Positions 42,691-50,767 of a stretch of DNA of 64,000 bases are shown here, piece after piece. The notes beneath the pieces are model-generated. The model ran no database searches, was not told where the DNA came from, and worked only from the letters and a program-made list of their open reading frames with translations. Position 1 is the stretch's first letter; every line of letters starts with the position of its first letter. Made by a program: the position numbers and the translations under genes. Origin of the DNA: Flavobacterium ichthyis (GTDB taxonomy: Bacteria > Bacteroidota > Bacteroidia > Flavobacteriales > Flavobacteriaceae); the NCBI RefSeq assembly GCF_009915155.1, contig NZ_JAABLM010000007.1, positions 124,001 through 188,000 on the forward strand, read 5' to 3'.

Positions 42691-43401
42691 AATGTACACA
42701 ATTTCGTTTTCAACCAAGAGGTCTTCTCGCCTCATCCGGAGTAAAATTTGCGCAACCGCTACCACATCTTTTTCACAATAAGTAATAATCCTGTCAAGAT
42801 TGTTTTCTTCATAAAAAACTTTTGCCACTTCACTACCAGAAATATCATCTTTTGGAGACGGAATTGCCAAAACGTTGGTTAATAATTTAAGCGATGTATA
42901 ATGTTTAAAATCGCCAAATTTCCACATCTCCATCGTATCAAGATGCGGCACTTCCCATGGTTTTTTCCCGAATAAATTTAATTTTGAAGGAATGGCAATT
43001 TGATGAACCACCATCCTTCTGGCGATAAATGGAAAATCAAATTCTTTGGCATTATGACCACAAAGGACGTGTTGTGGCTGCGAAAAATGGTTGTTAATCA
43101 AATTTGAAAAATCACGTAAAATTTTGGCTTCTTCCCCAAAAAAAGTCGTCACCCGAAAATGGCGGATATCACTTTTAAACGTGAAATATCCTACAGAAAT
43201 ACAAATGATTTTTCCAAATTCTGCCCAAATTCCCGCACGTTCGTAAAATTCTTCAGCGGTAAATAATTCCTTGCGTTGGTATTGGGTTTTTAGGCTAAAA
43301 AGTTCTTGCTTGTCTGGATCCAAATCATTGAAAACTGCCGCTTCAGGAACTGTTTCAATGTCCAAAAACAAAATATTTTCGAGTTTAATTTTTTCAATCA
43401 T
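42688..43401 (-). CDS. 3'-5' exonuclease (DnaQ-like, DNA_pol_B_exo2 family)
   Basis: A 237-residue ribonuclease-H-fold 3'-5' exonuclease. The DEDD motifs are DIETVP (Exo I) near residue 15, GHNAKEFDFPFIARR (Exo II, about 115-130) and a C-terminal CEKDVVAVAQ (Exo III). The family was annotated as predicted polysaccharide-biosynthesis exonuclease but belongs to DNA_pol_B_exo2 (PF10108). It may degrade DNA or RNA 3' ends. No signal peptide. It is followed 30 bases upstream by a serine hydrolase gene in the same direction, so they may be cotranscribed. Confidence 0.9.
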   Translation of the reverse strand: MIEKIKLENILFLDIETVPEAAVFNDLDPDKQELFSLKTQYQRKELFTAEEFYERAGIWAEFGKIICISVGYFTFKSDIRHFRVTTFFGEEAKILRDFSNLINNHFSQPQHVLCGHNAKEFDFPFIARRMVVHQIAIPSKLNLFGKKPWEVPHLDTMEMWKFGDFKHYTSLKLLTNVLAIPSPKDDISGSEVAKVFYEENNLDRIITYCEKDVVAVAQILLRMRREDLLVENEIVYI

Positions 43402-43431
43402 GTTGTTTGGCTTTTATCAAAATTAAAAAAA

Positions 43432-44586
43432 TTATTTCTTGGCATTTAGCATTTTGTAAGTTTCGTCAATGTAAGTGAAAAAATCCTGACGGTGCATTTT
43501 GCCATCAGCTCTCTCATCACGGTTATGCCCTAGCCGAACAATAATCAACTCATCTTCTGGAATCACAATTACGTATTGCCCCAAATGTCCTTGCATGTAA
43601 TAAATCTTTTTGTCCAAATGATCACTTAACCACCAGCCGTAACCATACATTGGGGAATCTGCAAATCGAGGTGTAGTCGATTTTTTCACAAATGTCGAAT
43701 CAAGAATTTGCTCGCCGTTCCAAACGCCATTTTGTAAATATAATTTCCCAAAACGCGCAAAATCTCGAGCACTTGCCGCTACACAACAATATGCTTTTTC
43801 AATACCATCTTGATGGTCTAACTGCCACAAAGCTTCATTTTCAGCACCAATTGGTTTCCAAAAATTTTCCGATACATAATCAGACAGTTTTTGTCCAGTA
43901 GCTTTTTCTAAAATCATTGCCAAAAGTTGTGTATTACCACTCACGTAATGAAATTCTTTTCCTGGTGGCGAAACAAATTTTAAATTGAGCATCATATCAT
44001 TTAAATTTTCGTCAAAATAAGCTCTGGTCGTGATGGAAAACGGACTGTAATAACTTTCGTCCCAATCTAATCCTGAAGCCATTGACGCTAAATCACCAAC
44101 GGTTACCAAACTCCCAAATTCGCCTTTATATTCCGGAAAAAAATCAGTTACTTTTTGATCTAAACTTTTAATTTTTCCGTCCATTATCGCTTTTCCCACA
44201 GCAGAAGTCACCATACTTTTTGCCATAGAAAACGAATTGGATTTGGAATTTTTGCCATAACCGTCAAAATAACTTTCGTGCCAAATGCTATCATTTTTGA
44301 TAATCATAAAAGCAACCGTTCCAAACTTTTTATGCAAGTTTGTTAACGAATCTGTGGCTTCAACGGAATTATATTGTTCGGAAATTTTCCAAGGTTGTCC
44401 TACTCCTTTTTCGATGGTTCGGTTGTCAAATTCGGTGTAATCACTTAAATAAGCTGTTTTTTCGCCGTTTAGATAGGTGATTCTCACACCTTTAATGAGA
44501 TAATCCACGTCAAAAACATACAACGCCACAATAAGCAAAACGAAAATTGTGAGAAGCCAAAGAATAAATTTTAATAAAAAGCGCAT
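43432..44586 (-). CDS. Membrane-anchored beta-lactamase-fold serine hydrolase
   Basis: A 384-residue class C beta-lactamase-like protein. One N-terminal membrane segment (6-27) places the domain in the periplasm. The motifs are S120-M-A-K123, YVSGN (the YxN motif) and the third motif, probably GHLGQY. Such proteins hydrolyse esters, amides, D-amino acid peptides or beta-lactams; true lactamase activity cannot be assumed. The length fits the EstB/DAP group. Lies between the exonuclease and ogt, all minus strand, with 22 to 30 base gaps, so likely an operon. Confidence 0.9.
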   Translation of the reverse strand: MRFLLKFILWLLTIFVLLIVALYVFDVDYLIKGVRITYLNGEKTAYLSDYTEFDNRTIEKGVGQPWKISEQYNSVEATDSLTNLHKKFGTVAFMIIKNDSIWHESYFDGYGKNSKSNSFSMAKSMVTSAVGKAIMDGKIKSLDQKVTDFFPEYKGEFGSLVTVGDLASMASGLDWDESYYSPFSITTRAYFDENLNDMMLNLKFVSPPGKEFHYVSGNTQLLAMILEKATGQKLSDYVSENFWKPIGAENEALWQLDHQDGIEKAYCCVAASARDFARFGKLYLQNGVWNGEQILDSTFVKKSTTPRFADSPMYGYGWWLSDHLDKKIYYMQGHLGQYVIVIPEDELIIVRLGHNRDERADGKMHRQDFFTYIDETYKMLNAKK

Positions 44587-44607
44587 AAGATTTGAGGATT
44601 TTTGGGT

Positions 44608-45078
44608 TTAAAATAATTTTTGTTGGTTAGGATTTTCGAGTTCGAGCAAATATTTTTTACGCCAAATTCCGCCGGCATAACCCACTAAGCTTCCGTTAGA
44701 ACCTATCACACGATGGCATGGAACTAAAATCCATAACGGGTTTTTGCCATTGGCGGAAGCGATAGCTCTAATGGCTTTTGGGTCACCAAAATTTTTGGAA
44801 AGTTGCTGATAAGAAATCGTTTCGCCAAAAGGAATTTCGCCAAGCAATTGCCAGACTTTTTTTTGGAAATCAGTGCCGTTAGGATTTAAATTTAGGTCAA
44901 AATTTTTGCGGTTTCCCGAAAAATATTCGCCGATTTGAATAACTGCTTTTTCCAGATAATCAGGAATATCGGTTGAAGTTGGAAATTTTTCGTCTAAAAG
45001 CGAAAAAGAAAAAATGCCCGTTTCGTCTCCAGTTAAGAGAGCCGTACCCAATGGTGTTTCGAAATAAACATTTTGCAT
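44608..45078 (-). CDS. ogt: Methylated-DNA--protein-cysteine methyltransferase
   Basis: A 156-residue suicide DNA repair protein that transfers alkyl groups from O6-alkylguanine to its own cysteine C121 in PCHRVIGSNG. The DNA-binding helix region (FGETISYQQLSKNFGDPKAIRAIASANGKNP) and the family start are complete. It lacks an AraC-like Ada domain, so it is the constitutive Ogt type. First gene of a minus-strand run with the serine hydrolase and exonuclease; it ends 22 bases before the former. The promoter upstream lies in a 69-base gap after the response regulator gene. Confidence 0.95.
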   Translation of the reverse strand: MQNVYFETPLGTALLTGDETGIFSFSLLDEKFPTSTDIPDYLEKAVIQIGEYFSGNRKNFDLNLNPNGTDFQKKVWQLLGEIPFGETISYQQLSKNFGDPKAIRAIASANGKNPLWILVPCHRVIGSNGSLVGYAGGIWRKKYLLELENPNQQKLF

Positions 45079-45147
45079 TTTCGGGGGGATTATGCAATAA
45101 AAATAGCAAAAAAGTAAAAATGTAAAGTTTTTTCTGAGAAAAAAAAT

Positions 45148-45831
45148 TTAATCGAGTACTAATTTGAACCCTATTCGCGGAATGTTTTCGATGCGAACAT
45201 TGGTTTCATCTTTAAAAATTTTGCGTAAGCGGGAAATAAAAACGTCTAAACTTCTGCCCATAAAATAGTCGTCTTCACCCCAAAGTGACTTGAGAATTGT
45301 TTCGCGTTTTAAGACTTCGTTTTTGTGGTCGATAAATAATTTTAGTAATGCCGATTCGCGTTCGGTGAGGTTGATTTTTTGTTCATTTTTTTCAACCGAA
45401 TAATTTTCGGGAAAAAATTTAAATCCTCCAATTTGGTACAGTTTTGCGTTATTAGTAGGAATTTTATGGCTTCTTTTGAGAAATACTTCTATCTTTAAAT
45501 TTAATTCTTCTAAACTGAATGGTTTTACTAAATAGTCGTCGGCACCTAATTTTAATCCTTTGATTCTATCTTCTTTTAAGGCTTTCGCCGAAAGGAATAA
45601 AATGGGAATTTCGGCATTTACGGTACGAATTTCTTTGGCTATTTCAAAACCGTCTTTTTTGGGCAACATGACATCTAAAATGCATAGATCAAATTCATTT
45701 TTGTGAAATTGTTTAACGGCTTCTTCGCCATCAGAAAAATGCGCAATTTGGTAAAATTGTTCTAAATAATCCATGGTTAAAAAAGCGAGTGTGGCATCGT
45801 CTTCCACATAAAAAATCTTGCATTTGTCCAT
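45148..45831 (-). CDS. OmpR-family response regulator
   Basis: A 227-residue two-domain regulator. The receiver domain (3-117) has the acidic pair E10-D11-D12, phosphoacceptor D53 in LCILDVMLP, S81 and K103 in LVKPFSL. The C-terminal winged helix (130-227) ends FISRLRKIFKDETNVRIENIPRIGFKLVLD, typical of OmpR/PhoB. It is encoded five bases after the histidine kinase gene, so the pair forms one system. TTAACA repeats with 11-base spacing upstream of the operon and the DUF1573 gene are candidate binding sites. The layout resembles RprXY of Bacteroides, but that is not proven. Confidence 0.95.
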   Translation of the reverse strand: MDKCKIFYVEDDATLAFLTMDYLEQFYQIAHFSDGEEAVKQFHKNEFDLCILDVMLPKKDGFEIAKEIRTVNAEIPILFLSAKALKEDRIKGLKLGADDYLVKPFSLEELNLKIEVFLKRSHKIPTNNAKLYQIGGFKFFPENYSVEKNEQKINLTERESALLKLFIDHKNEVLKRETILKSLWGEDDYFMGRSLDVFISRLRKIFKDETNVRIENIPRIGFKLVLD

Positions 45832-45836
45832 AAATT

Positions 45837-47096
45837 TTATTTTTTCGGAATGATGATTGAAACTGTGATTCCGGAAGATTGATTGTTTTTAATGCTAATT
45901 TTCCAGCGATGCAAATCGATAATTTTTTTGACGTAAAATAAACCCAGTCCAAAACCGCCTACTTCATTTCTTTTTGCACTTGAAACGCGATAGAATTTAT
46001 CAAAAATAGCATTTATTTCTGAAGGTTCAATGCCAATTCCGTTGTCTTTGAAATCTATTTTTGTAGCAGTATTATCGTCAGACACCTTAATTTCAATTTC
46101 GGGATTTCCATCGTTATATTTTACAGAATTGTCGATAATATTGAAAATTACGTTCGAGAAGTGAAATTCATCGGCGTAAATTTGGAAATTATAATGAGGA
46201 ATTTTCAAATCAATTTTAAGGTTTTCGTATTTGAGCAAAGCCGTTTCTTTCGCCAGATTTAAAACGTCAACCACGTTTATATGTGACTTTTGCAAGGTCA
46301 TTAATTGCGAATCGCTTTTGGCAATATTGAGGATTTTTTCGATGTGCTGGTTGAGTTTATTGCTTTGTGCGATAATAATTTGCGTGTATTTTGACAACTT
46401 CGGGTTCTGGAGAATTTCGGGTTGTGTAGCGGTAAAATTCGAAGCAATTAAAATGGAGGAAATGGGCGTTTTAAACTCATGTGTCATGTTATTAATGAAA
46501 TCCGATTGGAGTTCGGAGTATTTTTTTTGCTTTAGCAAAAGCACTACCGAATATACATAAATGATTAAAACGAGCAGCAGAATACCGCTGTAAACCCAAT
46601 ATTCTTTCAGCGAACCCATATAACTGTTTTGCAATTCGGGGAATCGTACGGCAAAATAATAGACCAAACCGTCTTTTTTGGTGAAACATTTTTCACATTT
46701 TCGCGGTTGTTCTTCGTCGTTTGAAACGTAATCTCCGTACAACATTTCGTCAGAACCACAATCGTAAATTGCAAATTCAAAATCAGTGTTGAGACGCACT
46801 TTTTTGAATTCGGTTTTGAGGTAATATTCTAAAACCGTGGCGTCGAAGACATCGTTGACATTGACAATATAATAATCGTCGGTAATTTTACGGATAGGAT
46901 TTTCCAGTGGTGTTTCGGACTTGTTGTCACGGTGAATTTTTACCACAACATCCTGCAAGGCGTAATTTATTTTCTCACCAAATTCTTTTTTTTCAAATTG
47001 ATAAGCCTGGGATAATGTTAGCAATTGCATGACCAAAACGCCGGCAATTGCGACCACGCCAATAAAAATGATGAGATTTAATTTATTGAATTTCAA
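45837..47096 (-). CDS. Membrane sensor histidine kinase
   Basis: A 419-residue kinase. Two membrane helices (about 8-28 and 167-188) bracket a periplasmic sensor of about 135 residues. Within it, C113 and the CxxC pair C134-C137 (PRKCEKCF) could form a disulfide or bind metal. The HisKA domain has H206 in NNMTHEFKTP, and the ATPase domain shows FNIIDNSVKYN (N box), DNGIGI and GGFGLGLFYVKKI. It phosphorylates the regulator encoded five bases downstream. Divergent from the DUF1573 gene with a shared 170-base regulatory gap. Confidence 0.95.
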   Translation of the reverse strand: MKFNKLNLIIFIGVVAIAGVLVMQLLTLSQAYQFEKKEFGEKINYALQDVVVKIHRDNKSETPLENPIRKITDDYYIVNVNDVFDATVLEYYLKTEFKKVRLNTDFEFAIYDCGSDEMLYGDYVSNDEEQPRKCEKCFTKKDGLVYYFAVRFPELQNSYMGSLKEYWVYSGILLLVLIIYVYSVVLLLKQKKYSELQSDFINNMTHEFKTPISSILIASNFTATQPEILQNPKLSKYTQIIIAQSNKLNQHIEKILNIAKSDSQLMTLQKSHINVVDVLNLAKETALLKYENLKIDLKIPHYNFQIYADEFHFSNVIFNIIDNSVKYNDGNPEIEIKVSDDNTATKIDFKDNGIGIEPSEINAIFDKFYRVSSAKRNEVGGFGLGLFYVKKIIDLHRWKISIKNNQSSGITVSIIIPKK

Positions 47097-47154
47097 CTTT
47101 AAAATGATTATTTACGGTACGATATTAGGTTAAAAATTAAGGCAAAACAACCTA

Positions 47155-47220
47155 TTAACATGTCATTAACAAGAGTTGCAATTTGGTTAACATTGTAGTG
47201 ATGATTTGTTTTTACTTTTG
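47155..47220. promoter_or_regulatory. TTAACA repeats and DUF1573 promoter
   Basis: TTAACA occurs at 47155-47160, 47166-47171 and 47187-47192, spaced 11 and 21 bases. A TTG at 47193-47195 then 17 bases and TACTTTTG (47213-47220, perfect TAnnTTTG) form the plus-strand promoter. Spacing by helical turns is typical of OmpR/PhoB-class sites. Confidence 0.55.
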
Positions 47221-47266
47221 TAATGCAGAATCATCTGAATTTAATTAAAATTAAAAATATGAATTT

Positions 47267-47698
47267 ATGAAAACAGCAAAAACTACATTATTGGCTTTGG
47301 CAGGAGCTTTATTTTTAACAGCAGCTCCAACTTTTGCACAAAAAACTCCAGCTGCAACAGCTACAACTGCATCGGCAAAACCGTCGCAAGTAACTTGGAC
47401 AGAGGAAAGTTATGACTTTGGTGAGATTGCGAAAAGCAAACCAGTTTCTCACGATTTTACTTTTAAAAATACTACAAAGCAAACTATTTTAATTACAAAT
47501 GTAAAAGCTTCTTGTGGTTGTACTGCTACAAATTATACAAAAACTCCAATTAAACCAGGAGAAATGGCAAGTGTTACTGCTACTTATAATGCAGCCGCTC
47601 CAGGGAATTTTAATAAAACTGTTACGGTAACTACTAACGATTCTGAAACACCTAAAATCCTTTCTATCAAAGGGAAAGTGGTTGAGCCGCAATCGTAA
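47267..47698 (+). CDS. Secreted DUF1573 domain protein
   Basis: A 143-residue secreted protein. The signal peptide ends TFAQ (residue 25). A Thr/Ala-rich linker (28-40) precedes a single DUF1573 immunoglobulin-like domain (about 42-140), with the C83-G-C85 motif in VKASCGCTATNYTKTPIKPG; this domain is related to ASPM-SPD-2-Hydin domains. The end VKGKV-EPQS is typical. The function is unknown; such proteins are abundant in Bacteroidetes. It is divergent from the two-component operon and preceded by TTAACA repeats, which suggests control by that system. Confidence 0.9.
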   Translation: MKTAKTTLLALAGALFLTAAPTFAQKTPAATATTASAKPSQVTWTEESYDFGEIAKSKPVSHDFTFKNTTKQTILITNVKASCGCTATNYTKTPIKPGEMASVTATYNAAAPGNFNKTVTVTTNDSETPKILSIKGKVVEPQS

Positions 47699-47720
47699 TT
47701 TTAGTTTTTGAATTTAGAAG

Positions 47721-47747
47721 AAGCTGTCTGAAAAGGCAGCTTTTTTT
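47721..47747 (+). terminator. Terminator of the DUF1573 gene
   Basis: AAGCTGTC (47721-47728) pairs with GGCAGCTT (47735-47742; one G-U pair), followed by a T run. Confidence 0.8.
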
Positions 47748-47836
47748 CGTTTAATGGTTTTGAAGTAATGTTATTAATCATTCGTTTGTTATCTTAATTA
47801 ATTATTCAGTCGAAAATCAGTTATTACTTTGTAAAT

Positions 47837-47866
47837 AAAAAACGCCTCTTTTTGAGAGGCGTTTTT
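47837..47866 (-). terminator. Terminator of the OmpA-family gene
   Basis: AACGCCTC (47841-47848) and GAGGCGTT (47856-47863) form the stem, with A and T tracts on both sides. It lies 20 bases past the minus-strand stop codon. Confidence 0.8.
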
Positions 47867-47886
47867 GGTAGGAATCATTATTGCAA

Positions 47887-49755
47887 TTATTTTTTCACAA
47901 TTAAGAACCCACTTCTACGGTTTTGAGCGTGTTCTTCTTCAGTACAATTTTCTTTACAATCTACTTTAGGTTCGCTTTCGCCATAACCTTTACCAGTAAT
48001 TCTGCTTGAAGCAATTCCTTTTGAAAGTACATATTGCACTGTTGCTTTGGCACGTCTGTCTGATAGGTTCATGTTGTAAGAATCGCTTCCTCTATTATCC
48101 GTATGTGCTTTTACCATAATCTCAAGATTGTTGTTGTTTTTCATCACTTGAACTAACTTGTCAAGCTCGAAAGCACCTTCTTGAGTGATATTACTTTTGT
48201 TAAATTCGAAGAAAATTTCTTTTAAAATAATTTCTTTTTCAGTAACAATTACATCAATTGGTTGAAGATCTGCAGAAATATTTACGATACCACCGTTTGT
48301 TTTTGCCACCGGAAAAGTATTGCTTTCAAATCCGTCTTTTGCCACTTGAAGGGAATATGCTTTGTTACAATCTACGTTGTAAACTACGGTTCCATCAGCT
48401 CCTGAAGTTCTGGTTTCAATTACGTTTTTCTTTTCATCTAAAATAGCAACACGAGCATCTGCAAGGATGGCACCGGTTTTTGCATTTTTAACAACCGTTA
48501 CCACTTCTACTCCACAAACCGGAGTTGCCATGTAAATATTATCTACACCCGAGCGGTTACTTGAGAAGAACCCAATGTTTTTAGTAGTGTTGAATGTAAA
48601 GGCAAAATCGTCTTTAGAAGTATTTACGGGAGCTCCAACGTTAGTAGCTTCTCCATTTTTAGCTAAATCAATCATGAATACATCTAATGCTCCAAAGCCT
48701 TTTCTGCCGTCTGATGAGAAATATAATTTGTTGTCATCAGTAATGAAGGGGAAGCTTTCGTTTCCTGCTGTATTTACTTTAGAACCTAAATTTTCAGGTT
48801 TGCCGAAGCTGTCGCCATTTACCGAAACTTTCCAAATATCATTTCCACCAAGACCTCCTGGCATATTAGAAGAAAAATATAAAGTTTTTCCGTCTTTGCT
48901 TAAACTTGGGTTACTAACCGAATAGTCTTTGCTATTGAATGGTAAAGCTTGAACATTTGCCCATTTATCACCGTTTTTAGTGGCTTTAAAAAGGTAAACT
49001 TGACCGAATTTCAATTTCTTCGATTTGTCTTTTTCAAAATCTCCTTCTTTGAAACTTTCGCTGGCAAAAAACATGGTGTTACCATCGGCAGAAATTGTGG
49101 CAGGACCATCATGGTGCTTGGTATTAATTTCCGCAACTGGAGTGGCTTCGCTCAAAGTTCCGTTAGCGTTATAAGTTGATTTGTACAAATCTAAAAACGG
49201 TTCTTCATTCCAGCCATAGGTTTTTCTGGCTTTGTTTCTTGCTGATGCAAAATAAAGTGTGTTATCGTTTGCCAAAACTGCTCCAAAATCTGACTGATCA
49301 CTATTGATTTCAACGGCTTTTTCATCAAATAATTTTGCCTGACTGCGAAGTTTAGGCAAATAATTAGGATCCTTATTGAATTCTACAGCACGAGAGTCAG
49401 ATGGTGCTAAACTGGCAAATTTTTGCATTTGTTTGTTTGCCTCCTCATATTTACCTTCGGCTTTTAGCATTTGAGCATAACGGTAATAAGATTCGGCATC
49501 TTGCTGAGTTTCTACCGCTTTTGCATACCATTTTGCAGCTTCTTTTGTATTGAAAACATTGTAATAGCTTTCGGCTAATTGTTTATAAACGTAGCCGTCT
49601 GCTTTTCCTTTTTCTACTAGTTTTAAATATTCTGCGGAAGCGTCAACATATTCAAATCGATCAAAGAGTTTGTCGGCTTTTTCTGTATCGGTGTTTTGGG
49701 CCGAAAGAGTCATACTCGCGATCACAAAACTTAATGTTACATATATTTTTTTCAT
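47887..49755 (-). CDS. OmpA-family outer-membrane protein with TPR and PD40 (PorE-like)
   Basis: A 622-residue envelope protein. Signal peptide (1-19), TPR repeats (about 20-115), a WD40-like PD40 beta-propeller (about 150-420, repeated ISADGNTMFFAS and LSKDGKTLYFSS strands), a carboxypeptidase regulatory-like fold (430-500) and an OmpA peptidoglycan-binding domain (515-622, HTDNRGSDSYNMNLSDRRA). This order matches PorE of the type IX system and the OmpA proteins that accompany PorP/SprF and large adhesins. It links the outer-membrane module to the cell wall. It follows PorP/SprF with a 20-base gap. Confidence 0.93.
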   Translation of the reverse strand: MKKIYVTLSFVIASMTLSAQNTDTEKADKLFDRFEYVDASAEYLKLVEKGKADGYVYKQLAESYYNVFNTKEAAKWYAKAVETQQDAESYYRYAQMLKAEGKYEEANKQMQKFASLAPSDSRAVEFNKDPNYLPKLRSQAKLFDEKAVEINSDQSDFGAVLANDNTLYFASARNKARKTYGWNEEPFLDLYKSTYNANGTLSEATPVAEINTKHHDGPATISADGNTMFFASESFKEGDFEKDKSKKLKFGQVYLFKATKNGDKWANVQALPFNSKDYSVSNPSLSKDGKTLYFSSNMPGGLGGNDIWKVSVNGDSFGKPENLGSKVNTAGNESFPFITDDNKLYFSSDGRKGFGALDVFMIDLAKNGEATNVGAPVNTSKDDFAFTFNTTKNIGFFSSNRSGVDNIYMATPVCGVEVVTVVKNAKTGAILADARVAILDEKKNVIETRTSGADGTVVYNVDCNKAYSLQVAKDGFESNTFPVAKTNGGIVNISADLQPIDVIVTEKEIILKEIFFEFNKSNITQEGAFELDKLVQVMKNNNNLEIMVKAHTDNRGSDSYNMNLSDRRAKATVQYVLSKGIASSRITGKGYGESEPKVDCKENCTEEEHAQNRRSGFLIVKK

Positions 49756-49775
49756 TGTCTTAGGTCGCTTTTATG

Positions 49776-50708
49776 TTAGAAATAACGAGGTGAACGTGAA
49801 ACTTTTTTCGGGAAATTCAAATCGAAAAGTAAAATTACCTCGTGAGATGCCGGAGCTGCGATTTTAATATCTGAAGTGATATGATCGTATGCATAACCAA
49901 TTCTTAAGTTGGGAGAAATGGCGTAGTTAACCATTCCACCAAATGAATCATCTAAGCGGTATGTTGCTCCAATTTCGAACTTTTCATTGAAAAGGAAATT
50001 GGTAGAAACGTCTAAAGATACAGGCGCTTCAAAAGCTGATTTTACCATAGCGAATGGCTTAAATTTGATGTTAGGGCTTAGGTCAAATACATATCCTCCA
50101 GTTAAGAAGAAGTGCTGGGTTTCTTCACCATAATAAATTTCTTCGCCATTTTGCCTAACATTAAGGTGCTTTGAATTAAGCATATTAGGCACCGAAAGTG
50201 CGATGTAATAGTTATTGGTATAATAGAAAAATCCTGCTCCAATATTAAGGTAAGTATTGTTAGAGTCTTGCGAGAATGCCTCGTCTGTTTGATCTGGTAA
50301 TGATCCATTAATATCACTAAAAAGTCCGATTCTTTGGAAAGTCGCCCCAGCTTTAATTCCTAATGCTAAACGGTGTTCTCCTCCTAAATTAAGTGTATAA
50401 GAGAAATCTCCATAAACATTTTGTTCTTTAACTGGACCAATTTCGTCGGCGATAACTGAAAGACCTAAACCTACGTTTTTACCTGCCGGAGAGTGTCCTG
50501 AGAAAGTAAAAGTTCTTGGTGCATCTTCGATACCATCCCATTGCTGTCTGTATAATAGCCCGAAAGATAAATTTTCTTTAGAACCAGCATAAGCAGGGTT
50601 AATCACGTTCATATTATACATGTATTGTGTATAATGCGGGTCTTGTTGTGCAGTTGCATCTGCAAGAGCCGAAAGTGTTATCAGTGCTGTGAAAAATATT
50701 TTCTTCAT
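49776..50708 (-). CDS. Type IX secretion membrane protein, PorP/SprF family
   Basis: A 310-residue outer-membrane barrel. The signal peptide ends ATAQ, and the mature part begins QDPHYTQYMYNMNVINPAYAGS, the hallmark of PorP/SprF. SprF-type proteins are needed for export and surface attachment of cargo with type B C-terminal domains, such as SprB; here the cargo is the adhesin gene directly upstream. An intercistronic hairpin lies between them (50731-50754). It is 20 bases from the OmpA-family gene, so the three genes form one module. Confidence 0.95.
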   Translation of the reverse strand: MKKIFFTALITLSALADATAQQDPHYTQYMYNMNVINPAYAGSKENLSFGLLYRQQWDGIEDAPRTFTFSGHSPAGKNVGLGLSVIADEIGPVKEQNVYGDFSYTLNLGGEHRLALGIKAGATFQRIGLFSDINGSLPDQTDEAFSQDSNNTYLNIGAGFFYYTNNYYIALSVPNMLNSKHLNVRQNGEEIYYGEETQHFFLTGGYVFDLSPNIKFKPFAMVKSAFEAPVSLDVSTNFLFNEKFEIGATYRLDDSFGGMVNYAISPNLRIGYAYDHITSDIKIAAPASHEVILLFDLNFPKKVSRSPRYF

Positions 50709-50730
50709 TGTTTACTTTTTTTATATGAAT

Positions 50731-50754
50731 CGCTGCTTGCCGAAACAAGCAGCG
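50731..50754 (-). other. Intercistronic hairpin between adhesin and porP/sprF genes
   Basis: A perfect 9-bp stem, CGCTGCTTG/CAAGCAGCG, with a six-base loop. On the minus strand it is followed by ATTCATATAAAAAAAG, not by a T run. It may limit read-through or protect the downstream message. Confidence 0.6.
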
Positions 50755-50767
50755 TTCAATATATCAT

